64,000 nt of DNA from Polaromonas sp. AET17H-212 (GCF_002379085.1 NZ_NBZW01000017.1:35894-99893), one strand, 5' to 3'; counted from the stretch's first letter, positions 1 through 8,202 are shown. Made by a program: numbers and translations. The notes: generated by a model from the sequence alone, not told the origin.

Positions 1-48
1 TGGACTCAGGAGCGATGGTAGGTTGGCTAATGGACATGTCGGAAATTA

Positions 49-510
49 TCAACTGAAATATGCGCGCAGCGCCTTGATCGCGGCGCTATGTGAATCGCCC
101 GGTTGCAGGTCCTCCTTGCGTAGGACCAGAAAGCTCGATGATCTGGTAGAAGCGCTCACAGCACGGTAGTCTCGCGGACTTGAGATTGTCGGCGCAGATA
201 CGAGGCCATGAACCGCTCGTTCTGTGATCACCTTCATTGTGTCGAAGCTTGCCATCCCCGCGAAAACCACCGGCAGGTGAGGATGCGCTTGGCGGATCAA
301 TCTGAAAACTGTCGCTACGTCAGCATCCACGGACGACGTGACCGCTGTGGAAAGAATGGCGCCATTCAGAGAGCCTCGCAACTCCTGACTGAGTTGCGAG
401 AGACTTTCCACCCGTACAGGTGAATAACCCGTTTCGACCAGAAATGGGCGCATCTCACTGACAATAAATGCATGAGGGCGAGCCAGCAATATGCGCTTTT
501 CGAGAGCCAT
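49..510 (-). CDS. Receiver-like small protein in the ECF regulon
   Basis: A 153-residue protein with a response-regulator-like alternation of hydrophobic strands and helices (strand near residues 6-12, another around LPVVFAGM), but I see no clear phosphoacceptor Asp box, so it may be a degenerate receiver. The ATG at 510 is preferred over longer forms because AGGAG lies 10 nt upstream of it. It is transcribed away from arsS, and a copy of the sigma motif (618-647, minus strand) points at it. No output domain is present. It could be a regulator or adaptor of the cluster; the function is not recognised. Confidence 0.55.
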   Translation of the reverse strand: MALEKRILLARPHAFIVSEMRPFLVETGYSPVRVESLSQLSQELRGSLNGAILSTAVTSSVDADVATVFRLIRQAHPHLPVVFAGMASFDTMKVITERAVHGLVSAPTISSPRDYRAVSASTRSSSFLVLRKEDLQPGDSHSAAIKALRAYFS

Positions 511-617
511 GGGAACGAATCTCCTGATGAACTTAAGTATTCCAAACGTCACGAAAATTTCATCTGTGATCTTCAGTTTCGTGGGGCCGGCGTGCCGTAA
601 TACCAGCCCTAATAAAA

Positions 618-647
618 TTAGACGTGGCGACATATCAATTTCTTACA
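618..647 (-). promoter_or_regulatory. ECF-type sigma promoter, leftward
   Basis: On the minus strand TGTAAG (642-647) is followed after 18 nt by GTCTAA (618-623). It is one of six matching motifs in the first 15 kb and drives the receiver-like gene starting at 510. It lies back to back with the arsS promoter. Confidence 0.6.
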
Positions 648-656
648 GGGATCGGC

Positions 657-685
657 TGTAAGAATTTCAATCGAAGTCTGTCTAA
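657..685 (+). promoter_or_regulatory. ECF-type sigma promoter of arsS
   Basis: TGTAAG (657-662), 17 nt, then GTCTAA (680-685). The expected start of transcription is about 7 nt further on, leaving a leader of roughly 20 nt before the ATG at 712. The same motif precedes the sigma factor gene at 15108. Confidence 0.65.
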
Positions 686-711
686 CAACATAGCCATACC
701 ACGGACCCCCC

Positions 712-1725
712 ATGCACGCCACCCTTCCGCTTCTCATCCGCACCAGTTTCCCCGCGCTAAAGCGCCACGTCGTTGAAACTGTCCAAGTCAACCTGGGGTA
801 CCGCTGCAACCAGAGTTGTCTGCATTGCCACGTCAACGCCGGTCCAAACCGTACCGAGGAAATGTCGATCGAGAACATTAACGCCGTCCTCGCTTTTCTG
901 AAGGCAAACCCGGAGATCCGGACCTTGGATTTGACTGGCGGGGCGCCGGAGCTGAATCGCCACTTTCGCGCATTGATTGTTGCTGCCCACGCTCAAGGCG
1001 TGCGGATCATCGATCGCTGCAACCTGACGATTCTCGAAGAGCCCGGACAGGAAGGGCTGGCAGAGTTTTTGGCCGACCACGGTGTAGAAGTCGTGGCTTC
1101 GATGCCGTGTTATCTTGAAGACAATGTCGATCGCCAGCGGGGCAAAGGGACCTTCGACGCCAGCATCCGGGGCTTGCAGCGGCTCAATGCCCTGGGTTAC
1201 GGCCGGATCGACACCGGTCTGACGTTGAACCTCGTCTACAACCCGCAAGGCGCCAGCCTGCCGCCTGACCAGGAGACGCTGGAGCGGGACTACAAGCTGC
1301 ATTTCGCCAAGCATTTCGACGTCGTCTTCAACCACTTGTTCACTCTGGCCAACATGCCGATCCAGCGCTTTGGTTCAACGCTGGTATCCAAAGGCTTGTT
1401 CAACAGCTATATGACTCTCCTGCGCAACGCGCATCGTGAAGACAACCTCGACCAGGTGATGTGCCGCAGCCTTGTCAGCGTGGATTGGGAAGGCCATCTA
1501 TATGACTGCGACTTCAACCAGCAGCTTGGCTTGCCTATCCGCAACGCCGGAAAATCCCGCCTGCACTTGAGCGAGATCACCGCTGACCGGCTGAAAGGCC
1601 AGTCCATCCGGGTCGCGGATCACTGTTTCGGCTGTACTGCCGGCCAAGGGTCCAGTTGCGGTGGGTCCCTGGATGCGGCCAAGACGCTGGAACTTGACTA
1701 CAGCAACCAAATATCTTCAATTTAA
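712..1725 (+). CDS. arsS: Radical SAM protein ArsS (arsenosugar biosynthesis type)
   Basis: 337 residues. The radical SAM cluster motif CNQSCLHCH (CxxxCxxC, about residues 32-40) binds a 4Fe-4S cluster, followed by DLTGGAPE (the GGxP-like SAM motif). The C-terminal Cys-rich tail CFGCTAGQGSSCGG is the so-called selenodomain of the rSAM/SeCys-type family; here the positions are Cys, not UGA. Family members are assigned to arsenosugar formation, but no arsM is visible in this window and the neighbouring glycosyltransferase is gutted (13128-13310), so the substrate here is uncertain. It is the first gene of a rightward unit and has an ECF-type promoter 27 nt upstream. Confidence 0.85.
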   Translation: MHATLPLLIRTSFPALKRHVVETVQVNLGYRCNQSCLHCHVNAGPNRTEEMSIENINAVLAFLKANPEIRTLDLTGGAPELNRHFRALIVAAHAQGVRIIDRCNLTILEEPGQEGLAEFLADHGVEVVASMPCYLEDNVDRQRGKGTFDASIRGLQRLNALGYGRIDTGLTLNLVYNPQGASLPPDQETLERDYKLHFAKHFDVVFNHLFTLANMPIQRFGSTLVSKGLFNSYMTLLRNAHREDNLDQVMCRSLVSVDWEGHLYDCDFNQQLGLPIRNAGKSRLHLSEITADRLKGQSIRVADHCFGCTAGQGSSCGGSLDAAKTLELDYSNQISSI

Positions 1726-1739
1726 TCGAGGGCGCCGAC

Positions 1740-3137
1740 GTGACAGGACTGCAAGGATTTTTCTTCTGGGGATTTTTGCTGGCATTCGGCATCGTGATGT
1801 ACATGGTCGTACCGCGTTCGAAGGACGAAGCCGGCTTTTTCAGCGGCCATGATGCGAATGGCCGTCCCGCATCCGAATGGGCGTTGATGATGAGCATCTT
1901 CATCAGCTGGATCTTCGCCAAATCGGTCACCAATGCAGCCAATCTGGGCGCTACCTATGGCATCGTCGGGGGATTGGCCTATGCCGCCTACTGGCTGTCA
2001 ATTCCGGTTGCGGGCGTCGTCATTTACCGTATGCGTACCCGTCAGGGTGCGACAGGCATGGTGCCCTTCCTCATCAGTAAATACGGACGCGGTGCTGCGC
2101 TGGCATTTTCGCTGGCCATCCTGATACGGCTGTTCAATGAAGTCTGGAGCAATACAGCCGTGGTGGGCGGCTATTATGGCGAGAGCGGCTCGGCCGGCTT
2201 CATCGGCTCGGCGCTGTTGTTCACCGCGGCGGTGTTGTTCTACAGCCTCAAGGGCGGGTTGCGCAGCTCGATCTTCAGCGACGTGATCCAGGCGGTCGTG
2301 TTCATGCTGTTTCTCGGCGTTGTTCTGGCCTATGTTCTGCCTTCTCACGCGCCGAGCGATCTACTGTCCCAAGGGACATTTGCGCTGGACTCCGGCGTAG
2401 ACCTGTTGCTGGTGGCGCTGCTACAAGCACTGTCCTATCCGTTTCACGACCCGGTTCTGACGGACCGTGGTTTCATCACGCGCGAGAAAACCATGCTCCG
2501 GGCATTTATCGTGGCAGGTGTACTAGGCTTCCTTGCCATCTTCGCGTTCAGCCTCGTTGGTGTGCACGCGCGCCTGGAAGGTCTCTCTCCAAGCGGAAAT
2601 GTGCCAGCGGCGGTCGCTCGCGGCTTGGGCATGGCAGGTTTTTTCGCGATGATCGTGGTGATGGTGACTTCGGCCGGATCGACACTTGACTCCACCTTCA
2701 CCTCGCTATCCAAGCTGGTGGCACGTGAACTCCCTCTGGTGGCCGGGCGCTTGCCCTCGCCCAAGGCGATGACTATCGGTTCGTTGACGATGGTGAGCTT
2801 TACATTTCTCGGAAACCTGCCCATGATCGCGGGAACGGACATTCTCAAAGCCACCACCATCAGCGGCACCATGGTCATCGGACTGGCACCGATCTTCCTG
2901 TTTTCAGGGCGCGTTGGCTATTCGCCCCTGTCGTTTCACCTGTCCTTCTGGATCGGTATCGGCCTTGGCGTGCTTCAAGTACTGGACCTGATTCCACCGA
3001 CCTGGGCCATCGGTAGCGGAAAGTATGGCGTATTGCTGGGAACCAATCTCTATGGTTTGGTGCTCTGCACGGTCGCCTTCTTTTTGCCTCTCGCTATCTC
3101 ACGTTATCGTCTTGGCCGCGCTGGAGTCGCAGTATGA
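1740..3137 (+). CDS. Sodium:solute symporter family (SLC5/SSS) permease
   Basis: 465 residues with about 13 hydrophobic segments and the family pattern of an early MSIFISWIFAKSVTNAA helix and a later TSAGSTLDSTFTSLSK segment typical of the second Na+ site of SSS carriers. GTG start at 1740 chosen because GAGGG lies 8 nt upstream; 14 nt after arsS. It ends inside the next gene (ATGA overlap at 3134). The substrate is unknown; context suggests uptake of a precursor or product of the arsS unit. That is inference only. Confidence 0.8.
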   Translation: MTGLQGFFFWGFLLAFGIVMYMVVPRSKDEAGFFSGHDANGRPASEWALMMSIFISWIFAKSVTNAANLGATYGIVGGLAYAAYWLSIPVAGVVIYRMRTRQGATGMVPFLISKYGRGAALAFSLAILIRLFNEVWSNTAVVGGYYGESGSAGFIGSALLFTAAVLFYSLKGGLRSSIFSDVIQAVVFMLFLGVVLAYVLPSHAPSDLLSQGTFALDSGVDLLLVALLQALSYPFHDPVLTDRGFITREKTMLRAFIVAGVLGFLAIFAFSLVGVHARLEGLSPSGNVPAAVARGLGMAGFFAMIVVMVTSAGSTLDSTFTSLSKLVARELPLVAGRLPSPKAMTIGSLTMVSFTFLGNLPMIAGTDILKATTISGTMVIGLAPIFLFSGRVGYSPLSFHLSFWIGIGLGVLQVLDLIPPTWAIGSGKYGVLLGTNLYGLVLCTVAFFLPLAISRYRLGRAGVAV

Positions 3138-4114
3138 GCGAACCCGGCCGCATCTGCCCGCTGCGGTATCGCTATGGCGCCGATGCCATCGCTCGAGCCG
3201 AACCACGCAAGGCACAAACTCTTTACATCATTGGCGGACTGTATGGCAACATTCCAGCGCTTGATGCCATTGAGGCAATGACAGCAACGGAGACCTCGGC
3301 ACCCACCCTGTGCTTCAACGGTGACTTCAACTGGTTCAACGTTGCTAATCGCGATTTCTCCGAGATTAATCTGCGCGTGCTGGCCAACGATGCCATTCTG
3401 GGCAATGTGGAGGCCGAACTGGACGCCTTGCTTGACGACGCTGGCTGTGGCTGCGCCTATCCATCTAGCGTGGACGCTGGGATCGTCGAACGGTCAAACC
3501 AGATCCACCGCCAACTGAAGACGACGGCAGGACGCCATAAATCGTTGCTCAAGCGCATTTCACAATTGCCGATGTACCTGCGCTACCAGGTAGCTGACTG
3601 CCGTATTGGCATCGTCCACGGTGATGCCGACTCACTCGCGGGCTGGCGATTTGACATCAATGCGCTGGACGAACCGAACGCCTCACCATGGATTCGATCA
3701 GCTTTCGAAAGTGCCGACGTTGACTTGTTCGCGAGCACACATACCTGCTTGCCGGCTATGCGGCATTTCGATATAGCTTCAAACCGCGAGGGCTGGGTGG
3801 TCAACAATGGCTCCGCCGGCATGCCGAACTTTGCCGGCGATCTGACAGGCCTGTGCACGCGGATATCCACCACGCCATCACCGCATCCGGTTCTGCATGA
3901 GATCGAAATTGCCGGTGCGTTTGTGGCACTGCTACCCGTGCGTTTCGATGCGGAACGCTGGATCAGCGAATTCCTCATGCAATGGCCGCCTGGCTCGCCA
4001 GCCTGGCTTTCCTATTTTGAGCGCATGACAAAGGGACCGAGCTTCTCCCCCTGTCGGGCAATCGCTCCGACACAACGAGCCACATCCGCCCATAGCCCTG
4101 CAAGGAACATATGA
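3134..4114 (+). CDS. Metallophosphoesterase-like protein with altered metal motif
   Basis: 326 residues of calcineurin-like fold: motif I reads IIGGLYGNIPAL instead of the usual DxHGN, motif II CFNGDFNW, motif III ILGNVEAEL, motif IV IVHGD, motif V ASTHT. The first-motif Asp and His metal ligands are therefore replaced by Gly and Tyr, so activity may be changed or lost. ATGA overlaps at both ends place it in a tightly coupled unit with the symporter and the HAD gene. The C-terminal 50 residues are Pro/Ser/Ala-rich and look unstructured. Confidence 0.7.
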   Translation: MSEPGRICPLRYRYGADAIARAEPRKAQTLYIIGGLYGNIPALDAIEAMTATETSAPTLCFNGDFNWFNVANRDFSEINLRVLANDAILGNVEAELDALLDDAGCGCAYPSSVDAGIVERSNQIHRQLKTTAGRHKSLLKRISQLPMYLRYQVADCRIGIVHGDADSLAGWRFDINALDEPNASPWIRSAFESADVDLFASTHTCLPAMRHFDIASNREGWVVNNGSAGMPNFAGDLTGLCTRISTTPSPHPVLHEIEIAGAFVALLPVRFDAERWISEFLMQWPPGSPAWLSYFERMTKGPSFSPCRAIAPTQRATSAHSPARNI

Positions 4115-4815
4115 TGAATATCAAGGCACTGGCCTTCGACACTGGTGGCACCGTGCTGGACTGGCATGGTGGACTGGTCGCAGCCTTATCTCGCCTCGGC
4201 GCGAGCCACAACGTGAATCTGGACTGGCATACCATTGTTAATGACTGGCGCCGCCGCGCCATGAAAAGCATCACCGGGCAGACCCAGCCAACGTTCAATA
4301 TGGACGATATTCATCGCCGCACACTGGACGAAACTTTGGCGCATTTCGGTTTGCAGGCCTTCACACAGGCCCAGCGTGATCAGCTTTGGCGAACGTGGCA
4401 TGAACTAGATACATGGCCCGACTTTCCGGGGGCGCAGGCAGCGTTGCGAAAATCGTTTCCCGTAGTCTCTTTCACGATGCTCCCGACATCGTTAGTGGTT
4501 GATGTGTCGCGTCGCAACGGTATCGTCTGGGACGCAGTGATCTCCTGCGAAATGATCGGCATCTACAAACCGCATGCACAGGCTTATGCCACGGCTGCGC
4601 GTTGGATGGCACTTGAACCCGCGCAGATACTGATGGTTGCTTGCCACAATTTCGATCTAAATGCGGCGCACAAAGCCGGGTTTCGTACCGCCTTCGTTCG
4701 ACGACCCGACGAATGGGGTCCCAAGGGACCACCCGATCCAGAGCCGAATATGGCCTATGACTTCGTCGAAGACGGGTTCGAAGCGCTGCAGCGCAGCGTG
4801 CTCACCAGTTCATAG
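4111..4815 (+). CDS. HAD hydrolase, haloacid dehalogenase type II-like
   Basis: 234 residues. Motif I FDTGGTVLD carries the nucleophile Asp, FTMLPTS is motif II, YKPHAQAY supplies the motif III Lys, and MVACHNFDLNAA matches the HxxDLxAA signature of L-2-haloacid dehalogenase-type HAD enzymes. Length is normal for the family. ATGA overlap with the preceding gene. The usual activity is hydrolysis of a short haloacid or phosphate ester; the true substrate is not predictable. Confidence 0.8.
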   Translation: MMNIKALAFDTGGTVLDWHGGLVAALSRLGASHNVNLDWHTIVNDWRRRAMKSITGQTQPTFNMDDIHRRTLDETLAHFGLQAFTQAQRDQLWRTWHELDTWPDFPGAQAALRKSFPVVSFTMLPTSLVVDVSRRNGIVWDAVISCEMIGIYKPHAQAYATAARWMALEPAQILMVACHNFDLNAAHKAGFRTAFVRRPDEWGPKGPPDPEPNMAYDFVEDGFEALQRSVLTSS

Positions 4816-4833
4816 AGAGGCCCCGTCGATCGC

Positions 4834-4941
4834 ATGGGAAAAGCGACTATGCCACCGGTTCGCGTCGGCTCAGGGCGAAAAAATGTTGCCGACGTATACC
4901 GCCTAGCTCACCGGCATCCCCGTGGGCATTCCGGCCGATGA
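4834..4941 (+). CDS. Possible 35-residue coupled peptide
   Basis: An ATG at 4834 opens 35 sense codons and stops at TGA 4939-4941, exactly overlapping the ATG of the thioredoxin-like gene. The peptide is basic (several Arg and His) and lacks a recognisable domain. It could be a translational-coupling leader, a remnant of a lost gene between the HAD and thioredoxin genes, or chance. No convincing ribosome site was seen. Confidence 0.2.
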   Translation: MGKATMPPVRVGSGRKNVADVYRLAHRHPRGHSGR

Positions 4942-5300
4942 CATCGCAAACCATCCATCTCGCCTGCCTCTGCGCGGCGTGGTGCCGCCTGTGCGAAGCC
5001 TATGCGCTCGTTCTAGAGCGTGAGGTAGCCGATCTCGCTTCAAAAGGCACGGCGCTGCGGATGCACTGGATCGACATCGAAGACGAAGTCGAACTCGTCG
5101 GAGATGTTGATGTTGAAACGTTTCCAACAATCATCATTGCGGACCAAGACAATGTGCGTTTTGCCGGTCCGCTGACTCCACATCCTGAGGCCATGCGAAG
5201 TTTGTTGCGCGCCACGATACTCAACGCACCGCCAGACGCACGCTGGCCCGCAGCAGGCCCCGCGATAGACGCGTTCGCGGAGCGGCTACGAACCTGCTGA
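4938..5300 (+). CDS. Thioredoxin-fold protein with CxxC
   Basis: 120 residues. The segment CAAWCRLCEAY contains a CxxC (WCRLC) where thioredoxins have WCGPC, and FPTIII supplies the conserved cis-Pro region. There is no signal peptide, so it is probably cytoplasmic. It closes the arsS unit, so it may reduce the Cys-rich tail of ArsS or another thiol protein of the regulon; this is inference. The short C-terminal extension ends in a Cys. Confidence 0.7.
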   Translation: MTSQTIHLACLCAAWCRLCEAYALVLEREVADLASKGTALRMHWIDIEDEVELVGDVDVETFPTIIIADQDNVRFAGPLTPHPEAMRSLLRATILNAPPDARWPAAGPAIDAFAERLRTC

Positions 5301-5441
5301 CGAAGCATCAAGATTTTCGGATGCCGCAGGCACAGAATGTGCAAAGCCTGGGCAGCCCCTACGCCATTCAGCTATTCCGAAACCTAGGCTGCTGCCCGTG
5401 AAGCGACTTGACCGCCTCTTCGATTATCTGGCGAAACGGAC

Positions 5442-5840
5442 TCACGGTGCCACAGCAGCTTGGGCCATGCTCTGCAAGGCTTTCGCCAGGTTCCCTGCCG
5501 CGGCACACGTTGCCACGCCGTGCCGCTTGGCGATATAAGCTGAATCGTTGTAGCCGAGCCAAACCTGCGCCGAGGCGTCTTGCCATACGAGCGCTTTCAG
5601 AGGCAGGTCAATGCCGACGGATTGCGCACATTCGATGAATCGTGTTCCGTCTTGGGGATTTCCGAAAATTAACAGTTCCGTCGATCGCAGGGTCTTCCCG
5701 ACCTTCGACGCGCCCCTTGAGTGATCAATACGGGCAAACACGCTTAAGCCCTTTTGTTTCGCAATCCGCCCATCAGCGGCTACGGCGATCAATGGAGCGA
5801 ACAGTCACGCCAGCACAACGGGTAGGGAGCGAAGCCTCAT
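5442..5840 (-). pseudogene. DUF302-type exported protein broken by in-frame TGA
   Basis: Read from the ATG at 5840 the frame gives MRLRSLPVVLA, then TGA (5805-5807), then LFAPLIAVAADG and a full DUF302-like domain ending at 5442 (about 120 residues after the stop). The two halves together form a textbook signal peptide, so the stop lies inside an otherwise intact export signal. A TTG at 5792 could restart translation without the signal. It may be a recent nonsense mutation (for example TGG to TGA), a sequence error, or recoding; a selenocysteine in a signal peptide would be without precedent known to me. It lies last in the leftward DoxX unit. Confidence 0.65.
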
Positions 5841-5900
5841 GGTGCAGCTTTTGTGTGAAACGTTATAAATGATGATGCCGGAAGCAAGCTTTGACTACTT

Positions 5901-5916
5901 GCCACGCTTACGTGGC
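5901..5916. other. Short hairpin between DUF6969-like and DUF302 genes
   Basis: GCCACG, a CTTA loop, then CGTGGC form a perfect 6-bp stem in the 128-nt gap between two leftward genes. There is no T-run, so it is not a standard terminator; it could be a processing or attenuation element. Confidence 0.3.
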
Positions 5917-5968
5917 GTGGGCTCAGATGACCAAAAACTGCGCAAATCTGAGCACCCCACAATGCGTG

Positions 5969-6676
5969 TCAGAGACCGCGCACAAACGCCTCGGCTTCCA
6001 GGGTATCGAGATCGGCCGCCCAGTCAATAGGCGTCAGACTCAACACTTCAATCTGATGGTCGTTGAGGGCTTTTTCAAGGTCCGATCGACGGGCAAGCCG
6101 CCGATCCCGCCTGACGAGCAAGTCCTCAATCAGCGGCAGGTACATTCGCACGAACCCCGTCAACCAACGACACGACTGCTCATGCCCGTCAACAGCCTCT
6201 GCCACGAAGCGGTTCACGAACGACATCATGGTCGGCGCGTCCAACCAGTGTCCGTCGGTGACCCAGCGATTGACGGTGAGCAGTCCCACCGGCAGACCGC
6301 GCGCGTCAAGCGAGATGGCAAAAAGGTGGGTCGGTGCGGTGCGGGTCCAGCGGGATTGCCCGGGCCGGAAATACCGGCGCCGTCCTGATGCGGTCGCATG
6401 ACAGAACAGGTGCAGATGGCCATGCTCACGGTCACCGTCGCGATGGGCATGATAGTAGAACTGCGACCCATGCCGCAGGTCAACCACGTCATCTGGTGGG
6501 TAGTGGTCAAATTCGACAACTTCGCGCCCCCCAATCCAGCTTTGAAGCAGGGACCCCGACGCCGACGTGACCTCTGCGAACGCCGATACGCTGTCACGCG
6601 CGCTGTTTAATGCGTTGACGAACTGGGTATCCGAAGCGCCGCTCCAATGGCGCTGGAATGACACGAATGCTTTCAT
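5969..6676 (-). CDS. DUF6969-like protein of unknown function
   Basis: 235 residues from the ATG at 6676; a TTG at 6727 would add 17 residues but has no better ribosome site. The core carries a striking run of polar residues, DHYPPDDVVD, then SQFYYHAHR and EHGHLHLFCHA, with clustered His that could bind a metal. From memory this resembles DUF6969, whose role is unknown. There is no signal peptide or membrane segment. It follows two Cys-rich peptide genes in the same unit, so it may act on or with those peptides; this is inference. Confidence 0.5.
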   Translation of the reverse strand: MKAFVSFQRHWSGASDTQFVNALNSARDSVSAFAEVTSASGSLLQSWIGGREVVEFDHYPPDDVVDLRHGSQFYYHAHRDGDREHGHLHLFCHATASGRRRYFRPGQSRWTRTAPTHLFAISLDARGLPVGLLTVNRWVTDGHWLDAPTMMSFVNRFVAEAVDGHEQSCRWLTGFVRMYLPLIEDLLVRRDRRLARRSDLEKALNDHQIEVLSLTPIDWAADLDTLEAEAFVRGL

Positions 6677-6734
6677 AGGGGAACGCCGGGTATCGCTGCC
6701 CTCGCAAGCGGGAATATGAGGCGACAACAGTCAA

Positions 6735-6929
6735 CTACTTCTTGACTGCACAGGCCCCACATTTGGCCTTGCAAGCGCCGCACTTGCCTTTGCAGGCCCC
6801 GCACTTCTGCATCATTCCGCCGGCGCCGCACTTCTTCGCTCCGCATGTCATCGCACAGCCACCCAGGGCGGCAGCAGTCACCACTGCTGTTGCAAGGGTT
6901 CGAGTCAATGTCGAAGAAAGAGATTTCAT
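6735..6929 (-). CDS. Cys-rich exported peptide 1 (KCGAC repeats)
   Basis: 64 residues: signal peptide with an AALGGC lipobox-like end (about residues 1-25), then a low-complexity tail with repeated KCGACK units, 11 Cys in all. It resembles HvfA/BufA-type precursor peptides, in which Cys of an EGKCG-like repeat are modified for metal binding, but here the repeat is GKCGAC/AKCGAC. AGGAG lies upstream of the ATG at 6929. It is 34 nt after its paralogue and is followed by the DUF6969-like gene. Confidence 0.65.
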   Translation of the reverse strand: MKSLSSTLTRTLATAVVTAAALGGCAMTCGAKKCGAGGMMQKCGACKGKCGACKAKCGACAVKK

Positions 6930-6963
6930 GGTTAGCTCCTATACGTGTAGTGTTGAAAGTTGC

Positions 6964-7215
6964 TTATTTTTTTGCCGCGCAGGCGCCGCACTTTGCTTTG
7001 CATGCACCGCACTTCGCCTTGGCTTTGGCTTTGGCTTTGGTCGTCGCCTTGGTTTTATCTCCGCTTGCCTTGCAGGCGCCGCACTTCGTGGCTGATTGCT
7101 TCGGCCCACACTTGGCGCCGGCGCACGTAGCGGCGATGACGTTGCCGCCCATGGCTGCGGCCGTTACGACGGCCGAGGCCAAGACTTTGCCAAGGGTGGA
7201 TGAAAGATTGCTCAT
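6964..7215 (-). CDS. Cys-rich exported peptide 2 (KCGAC repeats, Lys-rich spacer)
   Basis: 83 residues from the ATG at 7215 (GGAG 7 nt upstream). A signal peptide ending near NVIAA is followed by CAGAKCGPK, an ATKCGAC unit, a Lys/Ala/Thr spacer (TKAKAKAKA) and two terminal KCGAC units. It is a paralogue of the 6735-6929 product with the same N-terminal MxxLSSTL and VTAAA segments. A longer open frame up to 7440 is ignored since the signal peptide begins at this Met. Probably a periplasmic metal- or oxidant-buffering peptide or a modified-peptide precursor. Confidence 0.65.
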   Translation of the reverse strand: MSNLSSTLGKVLASAVVTAAAMGGNVIAATCAGAKCGPKQSATKCGACKASGDKTKATTKAKAKAKAKCGACKAKCGACAAKK

Positions 7216-7378
7216 GGATATCTCCGGTGGGTTGATGGAAAACGTGTCAGAACTGCCACCGAGCGAGTGCAGCGGTGCGGGTAAGCTCGGCTCATGCAGA
7301 GCACGATCCGAGGCTTGGTTGGGGAGCAGCCATGCGGGTATGCACAGCCACGGAACAGCAGTGCGCGATGCGCCGCCA

Positions 7379-7927
7379 TCAATGGGCCTGCGCCCGGCGA
7401 GACGCCAGCCAGTGGTCCAGGGAAAGCGCGCCTGGACCACGCGCTATCAGATAAAGAAGCACCGCGGCCCAGGTCCCGTGAGTCGCATAGGCACCGGGGT
7501 AGACAAAGACCTGAATCACCAGCGTCATACCCAGCAACGCCAGGGCAGAAAAACGCGTACCCAGACCGACCAGAATCAGCAGCGGAAGCAGGTGTTCTGC
7601 GAAAGCTGCCATGGGTGCAGCGAGTTCGGGCGGAACGAGTGGCAACCTGTATTCGTCCTGGAACAACGCCACGGCCGAATCCGATAGTCGAGGCCAGCCA
7701 ATGGAGAACTCACCGGTGACGAGGTTGATCACAAGCCCTTCAATCTTGGTCTGCCCCGAATTCCAGAACACCGCGGCAATCGAAAATCGAGCGATGAAAG
7801 CGACAAAGGTATTCGGGATGCGTTCGAATACGCTTGTCGCGGTATCAACGATACGCGTCAGAGAGGAGGCATTGATTTGTGCAGCGCCCGCCGATGCCGA
7901 GGTCGCGCGTGAAGCGGTGGTGTTCAT
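7379..7927 (-). CDS. DoxX-family membrane protein
   Basis: 182 residues with four hydrophobic segments and the DoxX pattern (FIARFSIAAVFWNSGQTKI, later HLLPLLILVGLGTRFSALALL and a C-terminal HGTWAAVLLYLIARGPGALSLD). DoxX members (HvfX/GigT) accompany Cys-rich precursor peptides in the Buf/Hvf/Gig systems; here two such peptides follow downstream. It is first in the leftward unit, behind two copies of the sigma motif (7994-8023 and 8124-8152), with a leader of about 60 nt from the nearer one. Confidence 0.8.
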   Translation of the reverse strand: MNTTASRATSASAGAAQINASSLTRIVDTATSVFERIPNTFVAFIARFSIAAVFWNSGQTKIEGLVINLVTGEFSIGWPRLSDSAVALFQDEYRLPLVPPELAAPMAAFAEHLLPLLILVGLGTRFSALALLGMTLVIQVFVYPGAYATHGTWAAVLLYLIARGPGALSLDHWLASRRAQAH

Positions 7928-7993
7928 GAGGACAGTCTCCGGGGTAGATGAAGTAACTACGAGAAACCGAGTAGATCGCGACTCTCGTGGCTA

Positions 7994-8023
7994 ATAGACG
8001 ATGGCTGCGGCCGCGGCCTTACA
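7994..8023 (-). promoter_or_regulatory. ECF-type sigma promoter, proximal, for DoxX unit
   Basis: On the minus strand TGTAAG (8018-8023), 18 nt, GTCTAT (7994-7999). It points at the DoxX gene starting at 7927. Confidence 0.6.
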
Positions 8024-8123
8024 GGTCAGTCGAACAATTCCCTTCGGAATCAATGAAATCGGAAAATCAGGTAGCCCGATACGTATTTGGGCTTCCTGGA
8101 TTCGCCGAGGTTTACACGTCGAT

Positions 8124-8152
8124 TTAGACGGGTGACCGCAGGGTTCCTTACA
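8124..8152 (-). promoter_or_regulatory. ECF-type sigma promoter, distal, for DoxX unit
   Basis: On the minus strand TGTAAG (8147-8152), 17 nt, GTCTAA (8124-8129). It is a second copy about 130 nt upstream of the proximal one, and would give a DoxX transcript with a leader of roughly 190 nt. Confidence 0.5.
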
Positions 8153-8173
8153 GGAACTACCGTCGTTACTACG

Positions 8174-8202
8174 TGTAAGAAATCCCCCCGAAATACGTCT
8201 AT
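8174..8202 (+). promoter_or_regulatory. ECF-type sigma promoter of the flavoprotein unit
   Basis: TGTAAG (8174-8179), 17 nt, GTCTAT (8197-8202); this places transcription start near 8210 and so excludes the longer open frame from 8087, fixing the ATG at 8252. Confidence 0.65.

Noticed and set aside
5805..5807. TGA as selenocysteine
   Set aside because: The position is in the hydrophobic core of a signal peptide; no Sec insertion is expected and no hairpin like SECIS follows closely.
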